Shown piece by piece: positions 47,004-55,454 of a stretch of 64,000 nucleotides of DNA (position 1 is the first letter of the stretch; every line of letters begins with the position of its first letter). Made by a program: the position numbers and the translations under genes. The stretch is from positions 1 through 64,000 of the forward strand of contig NZ_WIVE01000005.1 of the NCBI RefSeq assembly GCF_009601025.1, in the 5' to 3' direction. Below the pieces are notes generated by a model. It was not told the DNA's origin, did not search any database, and saw nothing but the letters and a program-made list of their open reading frames with translations. The stretch comes from Roseospira navarrensis. GTDB taxonomy: Bacteria; Pseudomonadota; Alphaproteobacteria; Rhodospirillales; Rhodospirillaceae.

Positions 47004-48818
47004 ATGGCCGATCAACAGGGCAGCAAGACCGAGCCGCGGGACGATCAGTGGGACCCGCAGGCATTCGCCCAGGATATGCAGGAAATCACAGAGCACGCGC
47101 AAAAGCTGTTCACCGATTTTCTCAGCCGCCAAGCCTCCGGCTCGGCGGGCCTGCCGTTCACGGACCCGCTGAACGTCAGCGAGGCCTGGCTGGACATGAC
47201 CGCCAAGATGATGTCCAACCCGGCCAAGATCATGGAGGCCCAGTTCAACCTGTGGCAGGAGTACATGGCGCTGTGGCAGAACGCGGCCCAGCGCTGGCTC
47301 GGCCAGGACACGGAACCGCTGGTGCGCCCGGACCGCCACGACATGCGGTTCAAGGACGACATGTGGCAGGAAAACGAGGTCTACGACTTCATCAAGCAGT
47401 CCTACCTGCTGACCTCGCGGTGGATGCTGGGCCTCGTCCATGACGTGGAGGGCGAGGACAGCCCGGTCGCCAAGAAGGTGGACTTCTATACCCGCCAGGT
47501 CGTGGACGCCATGGCGCCCACCAACTTCGTCATGACCAACCCGCAGGTTCTGCGCACCGCCATCGAGACGCGCGGGCAGAGCCTGGTCCACGGGCTGGAG
47601 CACATGCTGGCCGACCTGGAACGGGGCAAGGGCCAACTGCGCATCACCATGACGGACGAGAACGCCTTCAAGGTGGGCGAAAACATCGTCACCACCCCGG
47701 GCAAGGTGGTCCACCAGAACAAGCTGATGCAGTTGATCCAGTACAGCCCGATGACCGAGACGGTCCACAAGCGGCCGCTGCTCATCATCCCGCCGTGGAT
47801 CAACAAGTACTACATCATGGACCTGCGCGAAAAGAACTCGTTCGTGCGCTGGGCCGTCAGTCAGGGGCACACGGTCTTCCTGATCTCGTGGATCAATCCG
47901 GACGAGAGCTACCGCGACACCGCCTTTGACGACTACCTTGCGCAGGGCCCGGTTGAAGCCCTGGACGTGATCGAAAAGGCGGTCGGCGAATCCTCGGTCA
48001 ACGCCATCGGGTACTGCCTGGGCGGCACCCTGCTGGGCATGACGCTGGCGTGGCTGCAGGCCCAGGGCAAGGCGGATCGCATCGCGTCGGCCACCCACTT
48101 CACCACCATGCTGGACTTCTCCGATCCGGGCGAACTGGGTGTGTTCATCGACCCCACCACCCTGGAGCACCTGGAAGAGGAGATGTTCGAGCGCGGCTAT
48201 CTCGACGGCGCCGAGATGGCGACCACGTTCAACATGCTGCGGTCCAACGACCTGATCTGGTCGTTCGTGGTGAACAACTACCTGATGGGCAAGGAGCCGT
48301 TCCCCTTCGACCTGCTGTACTGGAACTCGGACAGCACCCGCATGCCGGCGGCCATGCACAGTTTCTACCTGCGCAAGTGCTACCTGGAAAACGCGCTGCG
48401 GGAGCCGGGCGCCGTGACCCTGGCCGGCGTGCCGCTGGACCTGACCAAGGTCAAGACGCCGGCCTATTTCCTGTCGGCGCGCGAGGACCACATCGCGCCC
48501 TGGCCCTCCACCTTCCGGGGCGCGCAGATCTACAGCGGGCCGGTGCGCTTCGTGCTGGCGGCCTCGGGGCACATCGCCGGCGTCATCAACCCGCCGGCCT
48601 CCAACAAGTACGTCCACTGGACCAGCACCAGCCGGTCCAAGAACCACGAAACCTGGCTGGCCGCCGCCAAGGAGAACCCGGGGTCCTGGTGGCCGGACTG
48701 GGAAAAGTGGGTCGAGAAGTACAGCGACGGCGAGGTGCCGGCGCGCCAGCCCGGCGAGGGCAAGGTCAAGCCCATCGAGGACGCCCCCGGCAGCTACGTG
48801 AAGATCCGTGCGGTCTAG
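47004..48818 (+). CDS. phaC: Class I poly(3-hydroxyalkanoate) synthase
   Basis: PhaC polymerises (R)-3-hydroxyacyl-CoA to storage polyester on granules. The 604-residue protein has the N-terminal PhaC domain (FTDPLNVSEAWLDM, TNFVMTNPQVLR), then an alpha/beta-hydrolase domain with the lipase-like box GYCLGGT carrying the catalytic Cys, the Asp of SAREDHIAPW and the His of ASGHIAGVINPP. Length fits class I, which needs no PhaE or PhaR partner. ATG 47004 has AGGAAGGG upstream. No phaA, phaB or phasin gene is seen beside it. Confidence 0.95.
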   Translation: MADQQGSKTEPRDDQWDPQAFAQDMQEITEHAQKLFTDFLSRQASGSAGLPFTDPLNVSEAWLDMTAKMMSNPAKIMEAQFNLWQEYMALWQNAAQRWLGQDTEPLVRPDRHDMRFKDDMWQENEVYDFIKQSYLLTSRWMLGLVHDVEGEDSPVAKKVDFYTRQVVDAMAPTNFVMTNPQVLRTAIETRGQSLVHGLEHMLADLERGKGQLRITMTDENAFKVGENIVTTPGKVVHQNKLMQLIQYSPMTETVHKRPLLIIPPWINKYYIMDLREKNSFVRWAVSQGHTVFLISWINPDESYRDTAFDDYLAQGPVEALDVIEKAVGESSVNAIGYCLGGTLLGMTLAWLQAQGKADRIASATHFTTMLDFSDPGELGVFIDPTTLEHLEEEMFERGYLDGAEMATTFNMLRSNDLIWSFVVNNYLMGKEPFPFDLLYWNSDSTRMPAAMHSFYLRKCYLENALREPGAVTLAGVPLDLTKVKTPAYFLSAREDHIAPWPSTFRGAQIYSGPVRFVLAASGHIAGVINPPASNKYVHWTSTSRSKNHETWLAAAKENPGSWWPDWEKWVEKYSDGEVPARQPGEGKVKPIEDAPGSYVKIRAV

Positions 48819-49122
48819 GCGGCGGGCCTGTGGCACGGGGGCGGTCGTGGCCGCCCTCGCACTGGCGTCGGCGCCCGCCGGGGCGGCTGATGGAGAGGCC
48901 CTTGAGGGGCTCTCTCCGGCGGCGTTGATGGCGCACTATCAGGCGGACTGCGCCGGCGGCGCCGGGGCGGGCACGGCCGACGGCGGCGCCGCCCAGGCGC
49001 GGGCGCTGGGGGCGCGCTGCGATGCCCTGGCCCGCGCCATCCAGGGCGTGGACCTGCAGGACCGCCGCGCCGGCAGCGCGGATCTGGCCCGGCCGGACTT
49101 CTACACGCCGCGATCGGAGTGA
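48808..49122 (+). CDS. Small exported protein overlapping phaC
   Basis: The 104-residue product starts at GTG 48808, inside the last codons of phaC (11-bp overlap in another frame). It has a signal peptide (RRRACGTGAVVAALALAS, cleavage near AGAAD) and a short helical mature part with two cysteines (DCAGG, RCDAL). I do not recognise the family. The overlap suggests translational coupling to phaC, but a secreted protein has no obvious link to polyester storage, so the assignment is moderate. Confidence 0.55.
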   Translation: MRSRRRACGTGAVVAALALASAPAGAADGEALEGLSPAALMAHYQADCAGGAGAGTADGGAAQARALGARCDALARAIQGVDLQDRRAGSADLARPDFYTPRSE

Positions 49123-49332
49123 GCGGCGGCCGGTTTTTTGGGATCATCACGGAAAACCGGGGCAATGGGGCGTCCCCGGACCTTTCGTCGGGTGCAGACC
49201 GAACGCCCTCCTTTGGCGCGGCGACCCGATTCACATATCTCAGTGGGTCGCAGGGACAGGCTTTCTGCATGCCGGACGGAGCTTGCAGCCCCGTCCGGGC
49301 CGTTGCGCCCACCGATTGGGGATGAAAACGCT

Positions 49333-49359
49333 CCGGGCGGGAGTGCAACTCCCGCCCGG
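49333..49359. terminator. Perfect hairpin after phaC and the small exported protein
   Basis: CCGGGCGGGAGT-GCA-ACTCCCGCCCGG is a perfect 12-bp stem with a three-base loop, 211 bp after the last stop codon. No T-run follows. The remaining DNA to 49410 shows nothing recognisable. Confidence 0.6.
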
Positions 49360-49410
49360 CCTCAGGAGTGAGCGGCGTTGAGAGACGACGACGCTCGCCG
49401 CCTCTGTCGT

Positions 49411-49525
49411 GTCATCCTGAGCCGCTGAAAGCGGCGAAGGATCTAGACAGGCAGGGCTGCGCCGGGCCGCCCCATGCACGCCCCGGCTCGAGATCCCTCG
49501 GCTCGCTTCGCTCGCTCGGGATGAC
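49411..49525. repeat. Palindromic intergenic repeat, family A
   Basis: GTCATCCTGAGCCGC...GCGAAGGATCT at the left faces CGAGATCCCTCGGC...CTCGGGATGAC at the right, the same head-to-head design as 11970–12080. It separates the phaC unit from the converging FrhB-family gene. Confidence 0.75.
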
Positions 49526-49579
49526 ATCTGGTCGTTTGTTGGCGTTCGTCCGGACGGTCAATGCTTCGTGACGCCGGTC

Positions 49580-50824
49580 TCACTCCTTCCGCTCGCCCGG
49601 GTTCGGCGAAAGCCCGTAGGGCTCCACCAGCCGCCACGCATGGGCGGGGATCATGTGCTTCATCCGCTTCGGCGCCTCGCGGCGCAGGTGGATGACGCTT
49701 TCGGCGGCCTTCATCTCCAGCCGCGCCCGGGCGATCTCCGCGCCGCGCGGTCCCACCTTCGGCATCAGCCAGCCCATCAGTGGGCGCAGCCAGTTCGGCA
49801 TGCCGCGCACCGGCAGCCCGCCAGCCGCTTTCTCCGTATTGGTGATGAAGCCCTGCACCGACCCGGCCCGCTTGCCCGCGCTGGTGACGGGGCGGATGCG
49901 CACCGTGTCGCCGAGCAGGTCCAGTATCTCCTCGCCCCGGTCGTTGCGCACCAGCAGCCATTGCTCGCCGCGCCCGGCCAGATAGCCCACCGTGATGTCC
50001 GCGAGCACGTTGGTGTAGTCCGCGCAACTGCGGCAGGTGAGCGGGAAGAAGTCCTTCGGCAGCTTGGAGATCGGCAGCTTCAGGAACGGGATCAGCCGCA
50101 CTTTGCCGTCCTTGAAGCGCAATTCCACCCGGAAGTCGGCGCGGAATTCAAGGTACGTGACCTCCTCGGGTCGGTCCGTCAGCAGGCCCAGGAAGGTGTG
50201 GAAGTTCTCCGTGGTGGTGTTGTCCGAGCACGGCGTGCCGATGACGTACAGCCGCTCCAGCCCCAGCGTGGCTTCGAGGTGGCGGAGGGCATGGACCTGA
50301 CAGGGGATGCCGATCACCGCCAACCGCCGGAAGCCCCGGGCGATGGCCGGTTCCAGCAGCGCCAGCAGGGGCGCATAGCCCATGCGCATGCCCCGGCAGT
50401 CCGCCATGGCCGCCGGATCGGTGACGATGACCGGGCGCGGCCGCCAGCGGTCCTGCGGGTCGGCGGTCATGGTCAGTACCGCGTCCACCTGGCCCGTTTC
50501 AAGCAGGCGCTGGCCCAGGCGGGTGGTGATGCCGGTCCACTGGGCCCCCGGGCGGGGCTCTTTCAGCGCGGCCTGAACCATGCGGCGGTAGGGGCCGAAG
50601 AACAGCTCGTCGCCGCGCTCCGGATCGCGCGCCCGGCCCTGGACCCGGGCCTCCATGGCGGGATAGTCGGGCCGGATGAACTGGCAGGCCGCGCCGCACT
50701 GGCGCGGGTCCGCCATGCGCGACACCCCGCAGTCGGTGCAGAGGGTGCGCGGCGCCGGCTCGGCCAGAGGCGGGGTCCAGAGGGCGTCGGCGGGGACGGG
50801 CGGGTCGGTGGGCCGGGTGTCCAT
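49580..50824 (-). CDS. FrhB-family iron-sulfur flavoprotein, possibly BciB-type 8-vinyl reductase
   Basis: The 414-residue protein belongs to the coenzyme F420 hydrogenase/dehydrogenase beta-subunit (FrhB) family. Cysteine clusters for [4Fe-4S] binding are CTDCGVS plus CGAACQF (residues about 29–48) and CRSCADYTNVLADI near 255; FrhB_FdhB motifs such as GIPCQVHALRHLE and GTPCSDNTTTENF are present. In phototrophs this family includes BciB, which reduces the 8-vinyl group of chlorophyllide precursors with ferredoxin. The size and N-terminal cysteine pattern fit that, but no bch or puf gene is visible here, so the substrate is left open. Confidence 0.75.
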   Translation of the reverse strand: MDTRPTDPPVPADALWTPPLAEPAPRTLCTDCGVSRMADPRQCGAACQFIRPDYPAMEARVQGRARDPERGDELFFGPYRRMVQAALKEPRPGAQWTGITTRLGQRLLETGQVDAVLTMTADPQDRWRPRPVIVTDPAAMADCRGMRMGYAPLLALLEPAIARGFRRLAVIGIPCQVHALRHLEATLGLERLYVIGTPCSDNTTTENFHTFLGLLTDRPEEVTYLEFRADFRVELRFKDGKVRLIPFLKLPISKLPKDFFPLTCRSCADYTNVLADITVGYLAGRGEQWLLVRNDRGEEILDLLGDTVRIRPVTSAGKRAGSVQGFITNTEKAAGGLPVRGMPNWLRPLMGWLMPKVGPRGAEIARARLEMKAAESVIHLRREAPKRMKHMIPAHAWRLVEPYGLSPNPGERKE

Positions 50825-51239
50825 GATCGCGGGCGTCTCCTGTCCAGACGGAGCGGCGAAAAAACGGGCGCCATTGTGCGCCAACCGGCCCCGGAAAGGG
50901 AACCGGCTGCGTCGCTCGGAAAGGGGGGCGCGGGCACATCGCCCCCTTCCCAGCCGTGGGAACCCATGATAGGGTCCCCGCCATCGTGAGCGGTGTGCAG
51001 GCACACCGGCTCTGGCTGAATGCATCCTGGGTCGTGCGTTTCGCCGGCCGTCCGCCTTGGGTCCATGAGCCCCGGGGCTGGCCGGAGAGGCGCCTTATTC
51101 GCTTTCGCGGGCGAGGGACCCAGGGCCGATATCCTGCCGCTGGCCGGCGGGGCCGGGGGGCCGCCCCGCCCGCCGTGATCGTGACTCGACCCCTTGCGCC
51201 GGACCGTCCGTCGGCGCCGATCGTTGAAGGAGAAGACCC
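50825..51239. other. Gene-free region upstream of rpsU
   Basis: This 415-bp stretch separates the divergent FrhB-family gene and rpsU. It should contain both promoters. I see no repeat, tRNA or convincing small gene; frames in it have poor ribosome-binding sites and atypical composition. Confidence 0.5.
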
Positions 51240-51446
51240 CTGGTTCAGGTTCTTGTGCGCGACAACAATGTCGATCAGGCTCTCAAGGCGCTGAAGAAGA
51301 AGATGCAGCGCGAGGGCGTTTTCCGGGAGATGAAGCTGCGCCGCAACTTCGAGAAGCCGTCCGAGCGCAAGGCGCGCGAAAAGGCCGAGGCCGTGCGCCG
51401 GGCCCGCAAGCTGGAGCGCAAGCGGCTGGAGCGCGAAGGCTTCTAG
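51240..51446 (+). CDS. rpsU: 30S ribosomal protein S21 with apparent CTG start
   Basis: S21 helps 16S rRNA pair with mRNA leaders at initiation. The product (M)[19 protein letters not shown] continues with the typical [20 protein letters not shown] and a basic Arg/Lys-rich tail, 68 residues in all. A TGA at 51225 blocks any longer frame, and no ATG, GTG or TTG lies in frame before 51255. The family's usual N-terminus and an AAGGAG site seven bases upstream place the start at CTG 51240. Starting at GTG 51255 would leave a 22-base gap and delete five conserved residues. Confidence 0.85.
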   Translation: MVQVLVRDNNVDQALKALKKKMQREGVFREMKLRRNFEKPSERKAREKAEAVRRARKLERKRLEREGF

Positions 51447-51768
51447 CCTGCCGCGCGGCGGCGCTCCGTCGCCCACGATCGCGTTCGAGACACGACACCA
51501 CCCGCTCGGGTCGGCCGTTGGAATACGGTGACCGGGACGGGTGGTTTTGTGCGTTCCGCGCCCGGTCCCGTCGGCGATGGCCGCAGCCGAGCGGTGGGCG
51601 GGCGCAGGGCGGGCGCAGGGCTCGATGCAACACGGCGAAAGGAAATCTTCAAACGATCCTGTTTAGCATTGATCTCGACGGGGTGACGGCGCGTCATGAG
51701 CGGGCCGCCATCGGATTGCCACGGACTCGACCGGAAACGGCCATCGCCACCAGGAAACGTCGGTGCTT
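51447..51768. other. Gene-free region between rpsU and the S41 protease gene
   Basis: The 322-bp gap holds no repeat or gene that I can support. The right end around 51640–51680 is AT-richer and may carry the protease promoter. Confidence 0.4.
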
Positions 51769-53379
51769 ATGAGACACGTCCCGCCCCTGTTGCTCGTGGG
51801 GTTGGCTCTGCTCGGGCTGGCCGTGGCCGGCTGTGCGCCGACTCGCATGCCGGACGCCGGAGCGCCGGTCACGGACGCGGCCTATGAGGTCCCCGCGGCC
51901 TTCACGCGCGAGGATGCGCAGCGGATGTTCGCGCAGGGCTACATTTCCGTGTCGAACCGCTACATCGAGCCCGTTGACATGGCCTCCTTCGTGGTCGCCG
52001 GGCTGCGCGGCCTACACCGATTCGATCCGGCGCTGGACGCGGTCGCGACGGACTCGGCGGTCGAGATCCGCAAGGGCGACCGGCGCATTGCCCGCTTCCT
52101 GCAGCCGGACGAGGATCGGGGCGCCGACTGGGCGCGGCTCAGCATCGACGCCATCCAGGCGGCCCGGGCGGTCTCTCCTCCTCTCGCCGAGGCCGATGCC
52201 GAATCCATCTATGACGCCGTCTTCGATTCGGCCCTGGCGAGCCTGGACCGATTCTCCCGCTACGCCGGGGCATTGGAGGCCCGGCTCAACCGGGGCAGCC
52301 GCAACGGCTTCGGCGGCATCGGCATCGTGTTCTCGATCCACGACGACGGCGGGGTGATGGTCGAGGACGTGGTGCGCGACGGCCCGGCCGCCGCCGCCGG
52401 CGTCCAGGCCGGCGATCGCATCCTGTCGGCCGACGGGGTGTCGTTCGACAGCGCCGACACCGATCTGGTGCGCGAGCGTCTGCGCGGCCCGGTGGGCAGC
52501 ATCGTGCGCCTGACCCTCCTGCGCGGCAACACCGTCACCGTGGCGATCGAGCGCGGGTTGATCGTCATGCCGACGGTCGATCTGGTGCTGGAAGAGGGGG
52601 TGGCCGTGCTGCGGCTGTCCAGCTTCAACCAGGCCACCACAGAGGCCGTGGCCGATGCGGTGCAGGAGGCCCTGTCCCGGGGCGGCCCCTCCGGAGAGCC
52701 GCCGCGCGGCTTCATCATCGACATGCGCGGCAACCCCGGCGGCCTGCTCGACCAGTCGGTGCGCGTGGCGGACCTGTTCCTGAACGACGGCACCATCGTG
52801 TCCACGCGCGGCCGCCACCCGGAGGCGCGCCAGTACTACAGCGCCACTGCCGGCGACATCGCGCGCGGCCTGCCCATCGTCGTCCTGATGGACGGCGATT
52901 CGGCCTCGGCGGCCGAGATCCTGGCCGCCGCGCTGCAGGACAGCGGTCGGGCGGTGGTGATCGGGACGACGAGCTACGGCAAGGGCACGGTGCAGACGGT
53001 CATCCAACTGCCCAACGGCGGCGAGATCACGCTCACCTGGTCGCGCTTCCACAGTCCGTCCGGGTATGTGCTGCACGGGCTGGGCGTGCCGCCGGTGGCC
53101 TGCACCAGCGGCCGGGCCAGTCGGACCGAGCCCGAAGTGGTGGAGTCGGTGCTGCACGACCTGCGCAGCCAGGCGGCGCCCATCGCGCAGCGCCTGTCCT
53201 CGTGGCGGCACACGGCGTTCGAGGACACCGAGAAGCGCCGCACCCTGCGCGCCCTGTGCCCGGCGGAGCACCACGAGCCCAACGGCCTCGACGAGCGCGT
53301 GGCCCGGCGCCTGATCCAGGATCACGCCCTGTACGCCCGGGCCGTCGGCATGGCCGGGGTGCGGGCCGCCAGCCGCTAG
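51769..53379 (+). CDS. S41-family carboxy-terminal processing protease, lipoprotein
   Basis: This periplasmic protease (536 residues) begins with a lipoprotein signal (lipobox AVAGC near residues 18–22), has a PDZ domain (about 175–260, with GVQAGDRILSADGVSF) and the S41 catalytic core. The catalytic Ser is in MDGDSASAAEIL and the Lys in TTSYGKGTVQTV; GFIIDMRGNPGGLLD is also typical. Such Ctp enzymes trim C-termini of exported proteins. GTG 51763 is in frame and better spaced from AGGAAA, so the true start may be two codons earlier. A C-terminal extension of about 100 residues with three Cys is less conserved. Confidence 0.88.
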   Translation: MRHVPPLLLVGLALLGLAVAGCAPTRMPDAGAPVTDAAYEVPAAFTREDAQRMFAQGYISVSNRYIEPVDMASFVVAGLRGLHRFDPALDAVATDSAVEIRKGDRRIARFLQPDEDRGADWARLSIDAIQAARAVSPPLAEADAESIYDAVFDSALASLDRFSRYAGALEARLNRGSRNGFGGIGIVFSIHDDGGVMVEDVVRDGPAAAAGVQAGDRILSADGVSFDSADTDLVRERLRGPVGSIVRLTLLRGNTVTVAIERGLIVMPTVDLVLEEGVAVLRLSSFNQATTEAVADAVQEALSRGGPSGEPPRGFIIDMRGNPGGLLDQSVRVADLFLNDGTIVSTRGRHPEARQYYSATAGDIARGLPIVVLMDGDSASAAEILAAALQDSGRAVVIGTTSYGKGTVQTVIQLPNGGEITLTWSRFHSPSGYVLHGLGVPPVACTSGRASRTEPEVVESVLHDLRSQAAPIAQRLSSWRHTAFEDTEKRRTLRALCPAEHHEPNGLDERVARRLIQDHALYARAVGMAGVRAASR

Positions 53380-53495
53380 CGCGAATCCCGAGCGATCTGG
53401 AACAGATCGCGACGACGATGTGCGTCAAGATCAGTATTCGAGAGCATTTTTTGCGCGACCCGGATGTCGTGCCAAATGCTCTCATGCCGGCCGAC

Positions 53496-53652
53496 GGGGC
53501 CGGCGCCCCCGGCACCGCATCGCGGCGCCGTTCTATAGTTGGCCGCCCAAGGGCGGCCGGGTCTACAGATGGCCGCCCAAGGGCGGCCGGGGCGGCGACA
53601 AAACCAAAGACTCATCCTGACAGATCGTTCTGACAGGTCGTTGCAGCGACCC
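53496..53652. repeat. Dispersed hairpin repeat, family B, copy 2
   Basis: This copy matches 16785–16905 block by block (GGGCCGGCGCCC, GCAT..CGGCGCCG, the GGCCGCCC-hairpin, GGGGCGGCGACAAAA, AGACTCATCC-GACAG). It differs by a tandem duplication of the hairpin: GGCCGCCCAAGGGCGGCC occurs at about 53540 and again at 53570. The rest of the 460-bp gap between the protease gene and rpmG shows no gene. Confidence 0.7.
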
Positions 53653-53838
53653 TGTGTCGCCGGTGTCATGTCTTCGTCGCCGGGGAATCATCCGGGCCGC
53701 CGTGAGGCCAGCGTTCACGCACGCGAAAACGGACCGCAACGGCCGGGACCCTGTCGGGCCTCGGGCATCACGATCCGCGTGGATCGGTTCGCGGGGCCGT
53801 CCCGGCGCGCCGGAACACGGGCGCGCCCGGGGGCGGTC

Positions 53839-54006
53839 CTACTTCAGCTTGGTTTCCTTGAAGACGACGTGCTTGCGCGCCTTCGGGTCGTACTTGCGGA
53901 ACTCAAGCTTCTCGGTGGTCTTGCGCGGGTTCTTTTTGGCCACGTAAAAATAGCCCGTGCCCGCGGTGCTTTCGAGCTTCACCTGGATGGTTGCCGGCTT
54001 CGCCAT
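53839..54006 (-). CDS. rpmG: 50S ribosomal protein L33
   Basis: This 55-residue ribosomal protein reads [20 protein letters not shown], then the conserved [20 protein letters not shown] and a basic [14 protein letters not shown] end. It lacks the zinc-binding Cys pairs of some L33 forms, so it is the cysteine-free (C-minus) type. The frame is complete from ATG 54006 to TAG. It is isolated, flanked by repeats on both sides. Confidence 0.95.
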   Translation of the reverse strand: MAKPATIQVKLESTAGTGYFYVAKKNPRKTTEKLEFRKYDPKARKHVVFKETKLK

Positions 54007-54148
54007 GGGTTTAAAATCCCGGTGCCTGGAGGATCAAACGGAGCCGCGCACCATAACGCCGACGCCGGCGGAGTCAAGGTTTCGTTCGGCGCGCACAGGG
54101 CTCCGCACTGGGATTGCCGTTCCGTGACACGGAGGAATGGGACCCCAC

Positions 54149-54274
54149 CTCCCGAGATCCTTCGGTCGCCCCCGCGACCATCGGAAAGATGGTCGCGGGG
54201 GCTCCCTCATGATGCCTCTCTCAAATCGAAAATCGTCATCCTGAGCCGCCATCGGCGGCGAAGGATCCCGGGAG
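54149..54274. repeat. Palindromic intergenic repeat, family A
   Basis: CCTCCCGAGATCCTTCGG...and GGCGAAGGATCCCGGGAGG form the outer arms. Between them lies an inner hairpin, GCCCCCGCGACCAT..ATGGTCGCGGGGGC, and a GTCATCCTGAGCCGCC block. It lies between rpmG and the dienelactone hydrolase gene. Confidence 0.65.
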
Positions 54275-54393
54275 GGGACACGACCCATGACACCCCGGTC
54301 ATCCGAGTTCGGAGCCCTGTCGGGGCGCAGGGCAACACGTCCCGGTTGACGGGAGGACTCGCGCAGGTCTTGGCAACGGGTCGGAGACCCGCG

Positions 54394-54490
54394 CTCGAGA
54401 TCCTTCAGCCGCTTTGCGGCTTCAGGATGACATCCGATGGTTTTAGTGTGTCATCCCGAGCGATCAACGCGACACGAGGGATCTCGCGAG
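54394..54490. repeat. Palindromic intergenic repeat, family A, with shared spacer
   Basis: CGAGATCCTTCAGCCG...CAGGATGAC and GTCATCCCGAGC...GAGGGATCTCG are joined tail to tail by a short spacer ending TTTTAGTGTGTCATC. The same spacer occurs in inverse orientation at 57621–57652. It lies about 200 bp upstream of the dienelactone hydrolase start. Confidence 0.7.
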
Positions 54491-54685
54491 CCGCGCTCTC
54501 ATGGCGCGGAAAGCGCCGTCACGGTCCCGTGGGCGCTCTGCCCTGTCAGGCCCGGCCCCACCCGGGGCGACCCTGCCCGCGTCGCGTGCCGGATGGGGTC
54601 GGGACAGGGCGCGTTTCGTGTGACACACTCGGATGCTCAGTGGCACCCGCCCGCATATCCCCCCTCCAATCGATGGACCTGTCCC

Positions 54686-55366
54686 ATGGGCGAGACGATC
54701 ACCCTCAATGCGTCCGATGGTCACACCTTCGCCGCGTACTGCGCCGATCCGCCGGACGGCACGGCCCGGGCCGGGCTGGTGGTCGTGCAGGAGATCTTCG
54801 GCGTCAACGCCCACATCCGGGGCCTGTGCGACCGTTTCGCCGAGGCCGGCTACCGCGCCATCGCCCCCGCCCTGTTCGATCGGGTGGAACGGGGGGTGGA
54901 GCTGGCGTACGACGACGAAGGCACGGCGCGCGGCCGCGAGATTCGGGGGCGCCTGGACTGGCGCAAGCCTTTGCTCGACATCGACGCGGCGCGCAATCTG
55001 GCCGCCAGCGCCGGGCGGGTGGGGATCGTCGGCTACTGCTGGGGCGGCTCGCTGGCCTGGCTGGCCGCCTGCCGACTGGCCGGTTTCGCGGCGACCGCCT
55101 GCTACTACGGCGGCCAGATCATCCAGTTCGCCGAGGAAAACCCGCGCTGCCCCGCCATCCTGCATTTCGGCGCCCAGGATTCGCTGATCCCGCTGGACGA
55201 CGTGGGGCGCATCAGCGCGGCCCATCCGGACCTGCCGATTCTGGTCCATGCGGGCGCCGGCCACGGCTTCAACTGCGACGCCCGCGACTCGTACCGGCCG
55301 GAGGTGGCGGCGGCGGCGGGCGAGCGCACGCTGCGGCTGTTCGACGAGACTCTGACGGCGCCGTGA
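54686..55366 (+). CDS. Dienelactone hydrolase family protein
   Basis: This 226-residue alpha/beta hydrolase would open lactone rings such as dienelactone in chlorocatechol-type pathways, or act on related esters. The catalytic triad is visible: Cys in GIVGYCWGGSLAW (GxCxGG elbow), Asp in FGAQDSLIP and His in GAGHGFNCD, with EIFGVNAHIRGL (the substrate-binding region) near the N-terminus. No aromatic-degradation genes are near, so the physiological substrate is unknown. ATG 54686 gives the family length; upstream frame extends through repeats. Confidence 0.9.
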   Translation: MGETITLNASDGHTFAAYCADPPDGTARAGLVVVQEIFGVNAHIRGLCDRFAEAGYRAIAPALFDRVERGVELAYDDEGTARGREIRGRLDWRKPLLDIDAARNLAASAGRVGIVGYCWGGSLAWLAACRLAGFAATACYYGGQIIQFAEENPRCPAILHFGAQDSLIPLDDVGRISAAHPDLPILVHAGAGHGFNCDARDSYRPEVAAAAGERTLRLFDETLTAP

Positions 55367-55454
55367 CGGGTGCGCGGTCCGGCGGTCCGTCCTATGTTGA
55401 ACGGACCGACCCCGCCGCGTCTCCCCACGACCTGACCGAAAGCACCGGCCGTTC

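Noticed and set aside
50956-51294. Plus-strand frame between the FrhB-family gene and rpsU
   Set aside because: It overlaps the rpsU start, lacks a good ribosome-binding site and its product has no recognisable feature.
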